A stretch of DNA of 63,773 bases from Flammeovirgaceae bacterium. Its GTDB lineage: Bacteria > Bacteroidota > Bacteroidia > Cytophagales > Cyclobacteriaceae. The stretch covers positions 1 to 63,773 of the forward strand of contig JAJTGQ010000061.1 in the NCBI GenBank assembly GCA_021299455.1, in the 5' to 3' direction. The translations under genes and the position numbers were made by a program. Below, piece after piece: positions 39,428 to 48,865 of this stretch (within the stretch, counting starts at the first letter, position 1; every line of letters begins with the position of its first letter). The notes below the pieces were generated by a model. It saw only the letters and a list, made by a program, of their open reading frames with translations. It was not told where the DNA came from and searched no databases.

Positions 39428-40021
39428 TTATTTAGTAACCGAAGCTGTTACGTTTTTGTCACTCACTTCGAATGTAGGAGTGCCCACCAATTGCTTCAGG
39501 CTGTATACTACACCCAAGTCACCGTTAATGTTCATGTTTTTGTTGTACACCATTTCTTTGTTACCGTTAAAGATGCGAACGTTCACACGGTTCGTTCCTT
39601 GATTAGAGATCGCCAACAAATATTTGTTCTCGCCAGCTAACTTTGATACGTGAATAGACTTCACAGCTCCGCTTTCCACTTTCTCATTTACTGATTCAGT
39701 AGCATATACGATGATTTGCTCAGTTACCTGCTTACCAGACTTCAATTCAACTTTGTAATTACCTGATTCCATTCCAAAGAAATTCAATGGGCGGATAAAA
39801 CCATTTGAAGCTCTGATATAGTCAGCAAATACAATTTCGCCTTGTTGGTTATATACTTTGAAGGCTATACTGTTCTCTCCTGGTTGATGATAAATCACCT
39901 TGAAAACACCTGCTGTATTCGTATTCAATACTACAAGTTGCGAGTTGCTTGGATCACTAGCGAATGCAAACACGCTTACCAACACCATCAATACGCTTAA
40001 TACAATTGACTTCGTTTTCAT
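39428..40021 (-). CDS. Secreted hypothetical protein with beta-sandwich repeats
   Basis: A protein of 197 residues with a signal peptide (MKTKSIVLSVLMVLVSVFAFA). The mature part has two similar beta-rich halves: FKVYNQQGEIVFADYI, followed by ESGNYKVELKSGKQVTEQI, and VNVRIFNGNKEMVYNKNM. This pattern resembles the sorting-domain-like or DUF3244-type folds of Bacteroidota secreted proteins, but no family is certain and no lipobox is present. A perfect -7 box lies 29 bp upstream and a terminator lies downstream, so it is a single-gene unit. Confidence 0.8.
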   Translation of the reverse strand: MKTKSIVLSVLMVLVSVFAFASDPSNSQLVVLNTNTAGVFKVIYHQPGENSIAFKVYNQQGEIVFADYIRASNGFIRPLNFFGMESGNYKVELKSGKQVTEQIIVYATESVNEKVESGAVKSIHVSKLAGENKYLLAISNQGTNRVNVRIFNGNKEMVYNKNMNINGDLGVVYSLKQLVGTPTFEVSDKNVTASVTK

Positions 40022-40049
40022 AATTTGTTTTTTCGTTTTGTTTATGATG

Positions 40050-40057
40050 CAAATGTA
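40050..40057 (-). promoter_or_regulatory. -7 box TACATTTG for the gene at 39428-40021
   Basis: The minus strand carries TACATTTG (40057-40050), a perfect TAnnTTTG match, 28 nt before the ATG at 40021. A clear -33 TTTG at 19-21 nt is not present. The expected leader is about 25 nt. Confidence 0.5.
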
Positions 40058-40360
40058 CGTGGCTCACGCACAAAAGGCCGAACGTTGTAAGTAAACTTGA
40101 TTTTAAATCAAAAAAATCGTTTGCGTAAAGTCAGCCGCGAAAACAAAATTAAGTACCCACTATAACAAAGGGAAAAAATGAGAAGTTAAAAAAGGAAGGC
40201 AAAATTAATTACGAACTCGATTGCATTGATTATTGTGCGAAAGACTACCAGCAGAAGGGGCTTTGGGCTATTTAGCAAACCATCGAAAGCGCTCGCGATG
40301 GCGAAATGTTCGCTAGCGCACAAAGCCTTTGCGCTTTAAGTCCGATACCTAAAATGAATT
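40058..40360. other. Intergenic region with nested inverted repeats
   Basis: No gene is visible. It holds a nested stem: outer GGCTTTG (40259-40265) / CAAAGCC (40321-40327), and inner GCGCTCGCGA (40289-40298) / TCGCTAGCGC (40310-40319) with one mismatch. There is no T-tract on either side, so it is not a standard terminator; a structured RNA or extragenic repeat is possible. Confidence 0.55.
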
Positions 40361-40948
40361 CTAGTTTAGATGAAAAACATCTTTCGATTTTTCAGCTTGT
40401 AAAAGAAGCTGATGATGATAGGTCAATTGATTGAACAAAAAGCTTTCCTTCCGTTCATCTTCTGCAGAAACAAATTTCAATTTGCTTTCAAAATCCATAC
40501 TCAAATCGTTGGCAATATGGTAAATCGAAATGTTTTTTGTTGATGGGGTAATGTTCATTTGAGCCGCATACTCTTTGTACTTCTCCACTAACTTCACCGA
40601 AGTGGATGCATGCATGTCCGTGTTCATCATCGTTACATCGCCACCCGGATACAGCTTATCCCTGAATGTGCGATAGAGTGTATCCATCACAAACAGATCG
40701 GTGCATTTCACAATGATGTCGGACTCGCCAGTGGGATAACGCTTAATGATGCTCTCCAATTTTACCAAAGAACCAAACTTCTCACTGTTCAGTGCATGGT
40801 TAAAATAAATTCCAAAGCTGATATCTTTTGTCTCCGCATCATCCAATAATTGACGGTAGCGAGGCTCAAAAATATGAAGGGGAACCATCTCCCCAGGCAG
40901 TGGGAAAATAGTTAACGGAAACATCGGAATCTTGATTAAACCACTCAT
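40361..40948 (-). CDS. LON substrate-binding domain protein
   Basis: A protein of 195 residues made of the N-terminal (substrate-binding) domain of Lon without ATPase or protease parts. The signature IPMFPLTIFPLPGEMVPLHIF and EPRYRQLLDDA opens the protein; KFVSAEDERKESFLFNQL closes the helical part. Stand-alone LON-domain proteins are widespread and of uncertain role, perhaps adaptors for proteolysis. It is 59 bp upstream of the apt-hutI pair's end on the same strand, so cotranscription is possible. Confidence 0.92.
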   Translation of the reverse strand: MSGLIKIPMFPLTIFPLPGEMVPLHIFEPRYRQLLDDAETKDISFGIYFNHALNSEKFGSLVKLESIIKRYPTGESDIIVKCTDLFVMDTLYRTFRDKLYPGGDVTMMNTDMHASTSVKLVEKYKEYAAQMNITPSTKNISIYHIANDLSMDFESKLKFVSAEDERKESFLFNQLTYHHQLLLQAEKSKDVFHLN

Positions 40949-41007
40949 TAGACGATTAAAACACCAAAATCAGCGTAAAGTTGCGGTGGTTGTAAAAAAA
41001 ACCAAGG

Positions 41008-41544
41008 TTAGAAGCTGATTAAGTAGTGCGGCACAACGTTAAACCGGCTTTGCAACAAAGCGTCTCCCGGCAGAAAACTGAGATTTACGATGAATGAGTA
41101 GCCTGCCACAGTTGCACCGAGTCGTTGGATCATATTGCCAGCTGCGGTAGCCGTACCCCCCGTGGCTAGCAGATCATCGTGCAATAACACTCTTGTTCCA
41201 CTAGAGACAGCATCTACATGCATTTCAATCGAAGCAGTTCCATATTCAAGGGCATATTCTTGTCTTATTTTTTTAAAGGGAAGCTTTCCCGCCTTGCGGA
41301 TGGGAATGAATGGGATGGCCATCTTCTGAGCGATGAGCGAACCGAAAATAAAGCCACGAGCCTCCACTCCTGCCACGGCATCAATCTGATGGTTCTTGAA
41401 GTGATCTGCAATCGCATCGACCACGCATTCGCGCGCAGATGGATTAGCCAATAGAGGCGTAATATCTTTAAATAAAATACCCGGCTTAGGAAAGTCGGCC
41501 ACATCACGAAGCAAAGGCTTCAGCTCTTCTTCCAATGAAATCAT
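41008..41544 (-). CDS. apt: Adenine phosphoribosyltransferase
   Basis: A protein of 178 residues. It converts adenine and PRPP to AMP in purine salvage. The PRPP-binding motif is VLLHDDLLATGGTATAAG; GVEARGFIFGSLIA and GKLPFKKIRQEYALEYG are typical of Apt. Its ATG overlaps the hutI stop by 4 bp (ATGA), so translation is coupled to hutI. The pairing with histidine degradation is unusual but no shared pathway step is implied. Confidence 0.96.
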   Translation of the reverse strand: MISLEEELKPLLRDVADFPKPGILFKDITPLLANPSARECVVDAIADHFKNHQIDAVAGVEARGFIFGSLIAQKMAIPFIPIRKAGKLPFKKIRQEYALEYGTASIEMHVDAVSSGTRVLLHDDLLATGGTATAAGNMIQRLGATVAGYSFIVNLSFLPGDALLQSRFNVVPHYLISF

Positions 41545-42782
41545 GTATAGCTAGTTCTTTTTCCGTTTAAAAAAATCTGATCAATCCAATCATAGCCAAG
41601 GCGGTAGGGTAAATAAGCAAATGAGGGAGTTGACTTAGTAATAATCAGGTTTGCTTTCTTCCCTTTCGTGATACTTCCATGGGTACTTAACAGTTCCAAA
41701 CAACTGGCCGTGTTAATAGTTACAGCATTAAATGCTTCTTCGGGCGTCATTTTCATTTTTATGCAGGCAAGCGAAAACATCAGGGGCATACTGCCACTGG
41801 GAGAACTCCCGGGATTGTAATCGGATGCAACTGCGATGGGCAACCCCGCATTCAACATTTTGCGAATCGGTGGAAAGGGTAAGCCAAGAAAGAAGGCAGC
41901 AAAGGGCAAAGCGGTCGGCATCACTTGTGTGTTTTTGAGTAGCTCAATCTCCTCATCACCTATATTTTCCAAATGATCTACACTCAACGCCTTTGTGGCA
42001 ACACCTGCTTGCACTCCACCTGATCTAGAAAGTTGATTGGCATGGATGCGGGGTTTCAAACCAAATTTTTTTCCTTGTTCTATAATTGACACTGTTTCTT
42101 CGCGACTGAAAAAACCTTCTTCACAAAAAACATCGATATAGTCGGCCAGTTTTTCTTCCGCAATGGCCGGAATCATTTCTTCTAAAACCAATTTTAGATA
42201 ATTGGGTTTGGTCATTTCTTTGGGCACTGCGTGCGCACCCAAAAAAGTGGTCTTTACTGACAGACCTGTTTCCAACCCGATCTTCTTTGCTACCCGCAAC
42301 ATTTTGATTTCGTCTTTCACGGTAAGTCCGTAGCCGCTTTTAATCTCCACGGCTCCTGTCCCCGTTTGGATAATTTCGATGGCCCTGGGCATTGAGCGAT
42401 CGAACAATTCTTGCTCAGAAACAGCCTGCAGTTTTTTCGCGGAGTTGAGTATGCCGCCACCGGCCGCTGCAATCTCCTCATAGCTGGCACCTTTAATTTT
42501 CAGCACAAATTCCTCCTCACGTGTAGCTGCGAACACAAGATGAGTGTGGCTGTCCACAAAACTGGGTAACACAAATTTGCCCGAAGCATCTACCCTTTCG
42601 ATAGCTTCTGCGGGAGCGTCTTGCTGCACACCATAGTCTGCAATCAATCCATCTTTAACAGCCAAATAAGCATTGGAAAGGATGGGCAAATCGCTCATTG
42701 AAGCACCGGAAAGAAAAGCGGGTGTTGAATCTCTAACCTGAACCAGACCTTTGATATTCTCGATCAGCAGATCAAAAGCCAT
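41541..42782 (-). CDS. hutI: Imidazolonepropionase
   Basis: A metal-dependent amidohydrolase of 413 residues. It opens imidazolone-5-propionate to N-formimino-glutamate, the third step of histidine degradation. Metal ligands lie in LPSFVDSHTHLVFA, and GAVEIKSGYGLTVKDEIKML and KPRIHANQLSRSGG are HutI signatures; ASDYNPGSSP carries the late Asp. No other hut gene is in the window. It overlaps apt by 4 bp and begins 11 bp after the preceding outer-membrane gene, suggesting one transcript. Confidence 0.95.
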   Translation of the reverse strand: MAFDLLIENIKGLVQVRDSTPAFLSGASMSDLPILSNAYLAVKDGLIADYGVQQDAPAEAIERVDASGKFVLPSFVDSHTHLVFAATREEEFVLKIKGASYEEIAAAGGGILNSAKKLQAVSEQELFDRSMPRAIEIIQTGTGAVEIKSGYGLTVKDEIKMLRVAKKIGLETGLSVKTTFLGAHAVPKEMTKPNYLKLVLEEMIPAIAEEKLADYIDVFCEEGFFSREETVSIIEQGKKFGLKPRIHANQLSRSGGVQAGVATKALSVDHLENIGDEEIELLKNTQVMPTALPFAAFFLGLPFPPIRKMLNAGLPIAVASDYNPGSSPSGSMPLMFSLACIKMKMTPEEAFNAVTINTASCLELLSTHGSITKGKKANLIITKSTPSFAYLPYRLGYDWIDQIFLNGKRTSYT

Positions 42783-42793
42783 TCTACGAAAAA

Positions 42794-43840
42794 TTACTTG
42801 CCGAATGATTCAACTTTGTAGTCGAGATTGGTGCCAAATACAGGGAATGCAATTTTAAACATCATGTAAAAACCCTGACCGGCAATCGAAGGCCTTATAC
42901 CGACTTCACCACCATAAGACCAGCTCATAGTGCGATTGAATTTGCCATCAATGCCTGCACGAAACCCAAACGAACTGGTTTTAACTGCATTTGTTGCATA
43001 GTCTTGTCCTAAATAAGTAACCGGATCCAGCGTTAACCCTGGTGCAAAAATTACATCGAAAAATAAGGTCAACAATCCATCGTCAAGCCCCTCCTCATAT
43101 TTTTCAAAGCTGACGGCCACATTTCTAAACCAGGCTGCTGATCCTCCTATGTAGATATTGGTAGTTGATAGGTTACTGAAGACGCCCACATTTCTAACTG
43201 CGCCTGTAATAGGATTTATAGGAAGAAGTCCTTCTCCGTTGTTATTCACCAAATCTGCATTGGTAAGCCCTTGCTCTTTCAAAGCACGATTTAAATCAAC
43301 TGTACTCTTCCAATGTATTCCGCCTAGCCTAACTCCATAGATCTTTCTCACCTTGCACGGCACTTCCGCCCGGAGGGGCACGTTGGCAGCCCACTTGTTA
43401 CCTCGAAGACTCTTTTTGTAGAGAACCATCTTCGTCTTTCCTGCTCCATCAAAATCTTTAATATGGTAGGTTCCTCCGAGCTCAAAATAGTTAAAAATCT
43501 GTGGTTTGTTGGTAAAATCTAAATCGCTATTGTCCAATGCAGCCTGGCGATTAAAGTCAAAAAAATTGCTGCTATAGGTTTTTCTGAAATGAGCTTTAAA
43601 GTCAAGTTTGTCCTTGTAATAATAACTTGCTTCTACCCCAAATCCTGCGTTTGCATTGGTGGCGAAAAGCTCGCCATACAGCGGCTGAACCCCAATAAAC
43701 AGTTTGTTTACTGAGTAAGGTTCGTCATAAAGCTCTTCATACGTTACAGCAGGCTTTTCTTTGTTGTCCTGAGCTAACATGGAAAACGGAAGCAACAAAG
43801 TCAGGCAAAAAATCAGAAACCTGTTCATCAAGTTATTCAT
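42794..43840 (-). CDS. Predicted outer-membrane protein
   Basis: A protein of 348 residues with a signal peptide (MNNLMNRFLIFCLTLLLPFSMLAQ; a second start at MNRF is possible). The mature part alternates polar and aromatic residues with many Gly and Tyr, as in beta barrels (AGFGVEASYYYKDKLDFKAHF, split by turns; FELGGTYHIKDF; FGFRAGIDGKF). I do not recognise the family. It precedes hutI by 11 bp, but a metabolic relation is not evident. Confidence 0.7.
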   Translation of the reverse strand: MNNLMNRFLIFCLTLLLPFSMLAQDNKEKPAVTYEELYDEPYSVNKLFIGVQPLYGELFATNANAGFGVEASYYYKDKLDFKAHFRKTYSSNFFDFNRQAALDNSDLDFTNKPQIFNYFELGGTYHIKDFDGAGKTKMVLYKKSLRGNKWAANVPLRAEVPCKVRKIYGVRLGGIHWKSTVDLNRALKEQGLTNADLVNNNGEGLLPINPITGAVRNVGVFSNLSTTNIYIGGSAAWFRNVAVSFEKYEEGLDDGLLTLFFDVIFAPGLTLDPVTYLGQDYATNAVKTSSFGFRAGIDGKFNRTMSWSYGGEVGIRPSIAGQGFYMMFKIAFPVFGTNLDYKVESFGK

Positions 43841-43982
43841 TATATGCCAATTTAACTAAAAAGCAGCTTTCCAGAAAACGTGGAAAGGCCACTTGAATAT
43901 CCTTTTAACTCGAAAGGTAATTAAAAACGCACTTACAACTAATTGATGTGTAAGTATTTCAATCAATTTGAATCAAAAGAAG

Positions 43983-45758
43983 CTATTTGATTACTTCCAA
44001 CTGCCCAGTTTTGAAGCGCACGAAAGGGACCAATCCATTGTCGCGGGTGGGTTGCAGTAAATAGCCAGACGTAAGGACGCCCGAAAGAGCTCCACCTACG
44101 AGCAATCCATCCTGAAAGTAGTTCCCATACAACTGCAGAGCCCTCCCAATGTTCATCATTACCTCATAACCTTTTATCGCATTGTCTGGCGGCATCATTC
44201 CATGCTTATTGATGTACGATGAACGGAAATTCAGAAAGGCCGGATTGCTAGGCGAGTAATAATTGGGAGCAATAAATACCACTCCGTTATCATCAAATTT
44301 TCCGTATTCAACTGCGTTATCTTGAAGCCAAGACTCCTGTCCAATAACAATGATTGAATCACCTCTGGATTCTACACTGTTGATGATCTTTGTATAAATG
44401 ACAGGTTCATCAGACGCCACAAAAATAGATCCGATGCTGTCTTTTTTCAACGTGAACTCCAATGGGTTCTTCCACTCATCGTATTTGGTGGCCTTTGCTA
44501 ATTTTTCGAATATCCCGGCCGAAGTTTCGCGTCTTATCTCCTCAGCATACACCACCTTCACACCCAAGTCTAGCGCTCGCTTGATATAGTTGAAAGCCAG
44601 TATCGAATCTTTAGGACTCGTACCATAGTACACCATTGAGGTTTTCTTTCGCGGCCTTGTGGCTACCATTTCGGCAGCCTTTTTCCCCATTGTAGCGTGG
44701 CTGGGCTGATAGAGAAATGAGAATGGATTTTGCTGAATAAAATCGCTATTGCTCGAAACAGGGTTGACGATTAAATTGATCTCGTTTTTTTGCGAGAAAA
44801 GCTGAACTGCTTTGGCGTCTTCTGCAAACAACGGTCCAACGATGAGATCTGCCCCCATTAGTTCAGGGCGGGTAAGAAGTTTTTTTGTTGTCTCGGTATT
44901 TCGCTCTGTGTCATATGCAATTAGATCAATGCCAATAGCGGTTTTGTTTAAAGAATCAGCAGCGAGTCGCATTCCCTGATACAAATCGAGAATGGGTTGA
45001 TTTCTTTTTTTCTCGGGACTTGGCTCGAGAGTAGCAGTTTGAAAAGGGAACAACAACGCCACTCGATATCGATCTTTCTTAATGGATCTCTTTTGAGCGG
45101 GCACCAGAAACTCATCACGTCTCCATGCGTATTTTGTTAGCAACGAATCAAAAAGATTATTTTCTAAAGTTGAAAAACCTTTTCTTCCAATGGCTCTGGC
45201 CAAGGCACGATCGACTTCCTTATCATTGGGGTGGTTTTCCCGAAGCATCTTCATCGTCTCCACGTCTTCGATCTTTGAAAGATAGAATCGCTTGAGCGAA
45301 TCGCACTTGTGGCTCAGCGAACTGTCTTTTATTTCGGCCAGCAGAAGCATTGCTTGAAAAAAATCAGACTGCTGAAAAAACAAACTGGCCAGCCAGAGAT
45401 TCACTTCATTCAACTGAACCCAAGTGGGGTATGTTTTCCGTATAGCCGAAAATTGATTCTTTGCCAATGTGGTAAACCCCAGTCGTTGTGCGGATAGCGC
45501 ATAATAAAAAGAGGCGTACTCCGGATAGGGATTGTTTTTATCGTAAACAATCAGCGCGTTGAACCCATCCATGGCAGCACTATAGTTGCCTTTTTCGAAT
45601 TGATCTTTTGCTTTGTTGAATTGCTTTTTAAAGTCCTGCGAAATTGCATTTCCTCCAAGAGCAAGCAAAAAGATCAACAACAAAAATCGCAGGCTTGATT
45701 TTACTGAGAAAGTAAAGTGAGCATAGTTAATGATCATTCCGTTTCGCTTCATTTTCAA
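43983..45758 (-). CDS. TPR plus periplasmic-binding (PBP1/LppC-like) protein
   Basis: A protein of 591 residues (584 if the ATG at 45737 is used, which puts the signal peptide first: MIINYAHFTFSVKSSLRFL). Residues about 40-190 contain TPR-like helices (FNKAKDQFEKGNYSAAMDGF). Residues about 225-590 are a type I periplasmic-binding fold: YRVALLFPFQT, GADLIVGPLFAEDAKAV, PVSSNSDFIQQNP, and KGYEVMMNIGRAL. This resembles LppC/LpoA-type activators and branched-chain amino-acid-binding proteins. No ABC transporter is adjacent, so a regulatory role is as likely as uptake. Confidence 0.82.
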   Translation of the reverse strand: MKMKRNGMIINYAHFTFSVKSSLRFLLLIFLLALGGNAISQDFKKQFNKAKDQFEKGNYSAAMDGFNALIVYDKNNPYPEYASFYYALSAQRLGFTTLAKNQFSAIRKTYPTWVQLNEVNLWLASLFFQQSDFFQAMLLLAEIKDSSLSHKCDSLKRFYLSKIEDVETMKMLRENHPNDKEVDRALARAIGRKGFSTLENNLFDSLLTKYAWRRDEFLVPAQKRSIKKDRYRVALLFPFQTATLEPSPEKKRNQPILDLYQGMRLAADSLNKTAIGIDLIAYDTERNTETTKKLLTRPELMGADLIVGPLFAEDAKAVQLFSQKNEINLIVNPVSSNSDFIQQNPFSFLYQPSHATMGKKAAEMVATRPRKKTSMVYYGTSPKDSILAFNYIKRALDLGVKVVYAEEIRRETSAGIFEKLAKATKYDEWKNPLEFTLKKDSIGSIFVASDEPVIYTKIINSVESRGDSIIVIGQESWLQDNAVEYGKFDDNGVVFIAPNYYSPSNPAFLNFRSSYINKHGMMPPDNAIKGYEVMMNIGRALQLYGNYFQDGLLVGGALSGVLTSGYLLQPTRDNGLVPFVRFKTGQLEVIK

Positions 45759-45795
45759 ATTATCGAATCATCAAATTGTCACATCGACTAATCAA

Positions 45796-47322
45796 TTACT
45801 CCCATTCAATAGTGGAAGGCGGCTTCGAACTGATATCATATACCACCCGATTTACTCCCTTCACTTTGTTTATGATATCCGAGGACACTTCACTCAAAAA
45901 TTCATGTGGCAAATGAGCCCAATCCGCTGTCATCCCATCTACACTAATCACTGCCCTAAGCGCAGCAACTCTTTCGTATGTTCTTTCATCACCCATTACG
46001 CCAACTGTATACACAGGCAACAACATGGCTCCTGCTTGCCAAACTTGATTATACAAATTGTGTTTCCTCAAACCTCCAATAAAAATGCTGTCTACTTCCT
46101 GCAATATTCGTACTTTCTCTGGTGTGATATCGCCCAAAATCCGAATGCCCAAACCAGGCCCAGGAAACGGGTGACGCCCTAAGATCAATGGATCTATCCC
46201 CAATGTTTTACCTACCAAACGAACCTCATCTTTAAAGAGTGTATTGAGAGGTTCAACTATCTTCAGCTTCATTTTAGCGGGCAACCCGCCCACGTTATGA
46301 TGTGATTTTATGGTAGCCGAGGGGCCTTTCACAGAAACAGACTCTATTACGTCAGGATATATCGTTCCCTGACCCAACCACTTTACATCTTCAATCCGGT
46401 GAGATTCCTCGTCAAAAACATCAATAAATGTTTTCCCAATTGCCTTGCGCTTTGCTTCAGGCTCTGAAAGATCTTTAAGTGCTGCATAGAATTTTTCCTT
46501 CGCATCTACTCCCTTTATGTTCAGGCCCATTCCTTTGTAGGACGTCAAAACTTGCTCAAACTCATCTTTTCGTAGCAATCCATTATCAACAAAAATGCAA
46601 AACAGATTTTTGCCGATAGCATGATGAACTAGCATGGCCGCTACCGTAGAGTCTACCCCACCCGAAAGAGCCATCACGACTCGATCATTCCCTAACCTAC
46701 TCTTCAACTCCGCTACGGTTGTTTCTACGAATTGATCAGGCGTCCAATCCTGCGCGCAGCCACAAATGTGAACGACAAAATTTCTTAACAATTCTTTTCC
46801 TTGTAAAGAATGGGTAACCTCAGGATGGAACTGGATGCCGTATAAATCAACGCCCCTCTTTTTGAAGGCCGCTACTTTTACAGACGAAGTGCTGGCGATG
46901 ATATCAAATTCATTACCCACAGAAGCAATCGTATCTGCATGTGACATCCATACTTGTGAATCAATGGATATCTCTTTCAATAGAGGATTGTGATGATCAA
47001 CCGTAGAAAGTTTGGCTCTACCATATTCTCTAATTTGTGAGGGTAAAACAGAGCCTCCCGTTTTTTGAGCGATCAATTGTGCTCCGTAGCAAACACCTAA
47101 AACCGGTAAGTTTCCAAAAAGACTCAAGTCTATGTCAGGTGAACCTTCATCTTTTACGGAACAAGGGCTCCCTGACAATATCACACCTTTAATGCTGGCA
47201 CTAATTGCATGGATATGATTAAATGGGTGGATTTCGCAATAGACATTTAGTTCCCGTACCCTTCGGGCTATTAGTTGTGTGTACTGTGATCCGAAATCAA
47301 GGATTAAAATATGATCTGCCAT
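45796..47322 (-). CDS. guaA: GMP synthase (glutamine-hydrolysing)
   Basis: A protein of 508 residues from the ATG at 47322 ([19 protein letters not shown]); 63 in-frame codons upstream are not part of the family. The glutamine amidotransferase domain has nucleophile Cys78 in [10 protein letters not shown] and GIQFHPEV. The ATP-pyrophosphatase domain has the P-loop [10 protein letters not shown], and the C-terminal dimerisation domain ends in KPPSTIEWE. It converts XMP to GMP. A -7-like box lies 3 nt before the ATG, and the DUF433 gene is divergent. Confidence 0.97.
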   Translation of the reverse strand: MADHILILDFGSQYTQLIARRVRELNVYCEIHPFNHIHAISASIKGVILSGSPCSVKDEGSPDIDLSLFGNLPVLGVCYGAQLIAQKTGGSVLPSQIREYGRAKLSTVDHHNPLLKEISIDSQVWMSHADTIASVGNEFDIIASTSSVKVAAFKKRGVDLYGIQFHPEVTHSLQGKELLRNFVVHICGCAQDWTPDQFVETTVAELKSRLGNDRVVMALSGGVDSTVAAMLVHHAIGKNLFCIFVDNGLLRKDEFEQVLTSYKGMGLNIKGVDAKEKFYAALKDLSEPEAKRKAIGKTFIDVFDEESHRIEDVKWLGQGTIYPDVIESVSVKGPSATIKSHHNVGGLPAKMKLKIVEPLNTLFKDEVRLVGKTLGIDPLILGRHPFPGPGLGIRILGDITPEKVRILQEVDSIFIGGLRKHNLYNQVWQAGAMLLPVYTVGVMGDERTYERVAALRAVISVDGMTADWAHLPHEFLSEVSSDIINKVKGVNRVVYDISSKPPSTIEWE

Positions 47323-47333
47323 GTGTAAAAGTA
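47323..47333 (-). promoter_or_regulatory. -7-like box TACTTTTA, 3 nt before the guaA start
   Basis: The minus strand reads TACTTTTA (47333-47326), CAC, then ATG (47322). It has one mismatch to TAnnTTTG. The spacing predicts a transcript starting at the A of the ATG. Confidence 0.4.
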
Positions 47334-47380
47334 ACAAATCCTCATGTAGTTTATATACAAAAAGAATGCTGAGCGACTCA

Positions 47381-47413
47381 TTTGTAACAAGAATCACATT
47401 TTTTGTACTTTTG
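47381..47413 (+). promoter_or_regulatory. Promoter TTTG-N21-TACTTTTG before the DUF433 gene
   Basis: A -33 TTTG (47381-47384), 21 nt, and a perfect -7 TACTTTTG (47406-47413) are followed by ACT and the ATG at 47417. The start point would be at the ATG, predicting a leaderless message. Confidence 0.6.
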
Positions 47414-47416
47414 ACT

Positions 47417-47650
47417 ATGGAAAAGAATCTTCTTGAGAGAATTACTTCTAACCCGAAAGTCTGCGGGGGAAAACCTTGTATCAGGGGAATGAGAATTCGG
47501 GTAGCAGACATTCTTGAATTGCTAGCAGCTGGTCTTACCTTGCACCAGATTATCGCTGAAGAACTGCCTGATCTTGAAGAAGCTGATATTTCCGCTTGCC
47601 TACTTTATGCTGCTTCTAAAGTAAATCATCCGGTGCTTGCTGCCGCATGA
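47417..47650 (+). CDS. DUF433 antitoxin-like protein
   Basis: A protein of 77 residues from the ATG at 47417 ([20 protein letters not shown]); upstream codons would run through the promoter. The DUF433 core is clear: [16 protein letters not shown], then [12 protein letters not shown] and L-P-D-L-E-E-A-D-I. It has a helix-turn-helix-like fold that probably binds DNA. It overlaps the next gene by 4 bp (ATGA), the usual arrangement of a toxin-antitoxin pair in which DUF433 is the antitoxin. Confidence 0.9.
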   Translation: MEKNLLERITSNPKVCGGKPCIRGMRIRVADILELLAAGLTLHQIIAEELPDLEEADISACLLYAASKVNHPVLAAA

Positions 47651-47991
47651 TACTGATTCCAGATGTACACCTGTCACCATTTATCGTCCCTTGGATAATT
47701 GATAATTTTAAGATCGAATGCGCCTCGTTCCATCATTTGGGATGGCAAACATTAGAGGACGAAGCAGCTTTTCTGAAAGCCAAAGAAATGAATGGCATCG
47801 TAGTTACCAAGGATGAGGATTTCATTGGCCTGTTAGAAAAACACTCAGCACCACCTAAAGTAATTTGGCTGACTTGCGGCAACACTTCCAATCAACGGTT
47901 AAAGCAAATATTAACTGCTAACTTAAGTGACGCCATTGATTTACTATCAACCAATGATTTGGTAGAGATAAGCGATTCGGCCGCTACTTAA
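47647..47991 (+). CDS. DUF5615 (PIN-like) toxin
   Basis: A protein of 114 residues. The DUF5615 pattern is present: PDVHLSPFIVPWI at the N-terminus, LEDEAAFLKAKEMNGIVVTK, DEDFIGLLE, and PPKVIWLTCGNTSN. The acidic residues in D-V-H, E-D-E and D-E-D-F fit a PIN/Mut7-C-like metal site, suggesting an RNase toxin. Its start overlaps the DUF433 stop by 4 bp. The C-terminal end overlaps the end of the convergent TPR gene by 8 bp. RNase activity is inferred from the family. Confidence 0.87.
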   Translation: MILIPDVHLSPFIVPWIIDNFKIECASFHHLGWQTLEDEAAFLKAKEMNGIVVTKDEDFIGLLEKHSAPPKVIWLTCGNTSNQRLKQILTANLSDAIDLLSTNDLVEISDSAAT

Positions 47992-48814
47992 AAATATCGT
48001 AACAATGCTCTTTTAGATAACCGGCTGCATCATCCTGACCGGCCTTGAACGCGCGCGCCAAAAGTCGACAGCCCTCCTTCTCGTTCTTCAACTCAACCAA
48101 AACCATGCCTTTGTAAAACATGGCATTCGCATTTTCCGGATTTACTAGCAAGGCAAGATTGAGGTAATCAAGACTCTTAGCATATTTCTCAGTTTCCAGG
48201 CAGAAGGATCCGCCATACAGGTAGGCAGGTTCATAAGTGGCATCCAACTCAATCGACTTATTAATGGCAATGAGTGCACTGTCTATATCATCCAATGAAT
48301 AGTAAGCCAAGGCGAGGTTGGTCTCCAATTCAGGATCATCCGACTGACCTTTCACCACCAAAAAATCTGCCTTCGCCAATTGGTACTCGTTTTTCTGAAG
48401 GAACAATGAACCCCTCCACTTGACAAGCTCCAAATTATCCGGCTGCAGTTCAATGGCTTTTTGAATACTCGCCAACTGTCCATCTGCATTATCCAACTCA
48501 CGACAAATAAATGCGCGGAGCACAAAGGCTTGTGCCACCTGAGGGAATTCTGGAAGAAATACATCAAGGTCTTTCAAAGCCTTATCAAATTCACCAGTGT
48601 AGTAGTAGGAAAACGCACGCTTATATAGCGTTCGGTAATCGTCTCGTTCTTTGAGCCCGCGTGTTGTAATTACTTTTGAATAGAGTTTTGACGCTTCTTC
48701 AAACTGCTGCCGGTTCATCAATGTGTCTGCCTCAGTTTCCCATTGGGCATATTGTGCAGGTGCGGCAGTATGGAGCAAAAACAAAATGACCAAACTCAAA
48801 TAGAGTCTGGTCAT
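47984..48814 (-). CDS. Exported TPR-repeat protein
   Basis: A protein of 276 residues from the ATG at 48814 (MTRLYLSLVILFLLHTAAPA, a signal peptide). About six to seven TPR units follow, e.g. ALKDLDVFLPEFPQVAQAFV, AFICRELDN, IQKAIELQPDNLELVKWRGS and LLVNPENANAMFYKGMVL. TPR proteins mediate protein-protein contacts; this one would act in the periplasm. It lies 51 bp after the typA stop on the same strand, so cotranscription with typA is likely. Its end overlaps the DUF5615 gene. Confidence 0.88.
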   Translation of the reverse strand: MTRLYLSLVILFLLHTAAPAQYAQWETEADTLMNRQQFEEASKLYSKVITTRGLKERDDYRTLYKRAFSYYYTGEFDKALKDLDVFLPEFPQVAQAFVLRAFICRELDNADGQLASIQKAIELQPDNLELVKWRGSLFLQKNEYQLAKADFLVVKGQSDDPELETNLALAYYSLDDIDSALIAINKSIELDATYEPAYLYGGSFCLETEKYAKSLDYLNLALLVNPENANAMFYKGMVLVELKNEKEGCRLLARAFKAGQDDAAGYLKEHCYDIFK

Positions 48815-48865
48815 TTTAAGGTTACCGATAAAAAGAGCCACTGAAGACACTTTATACAAATAAGG

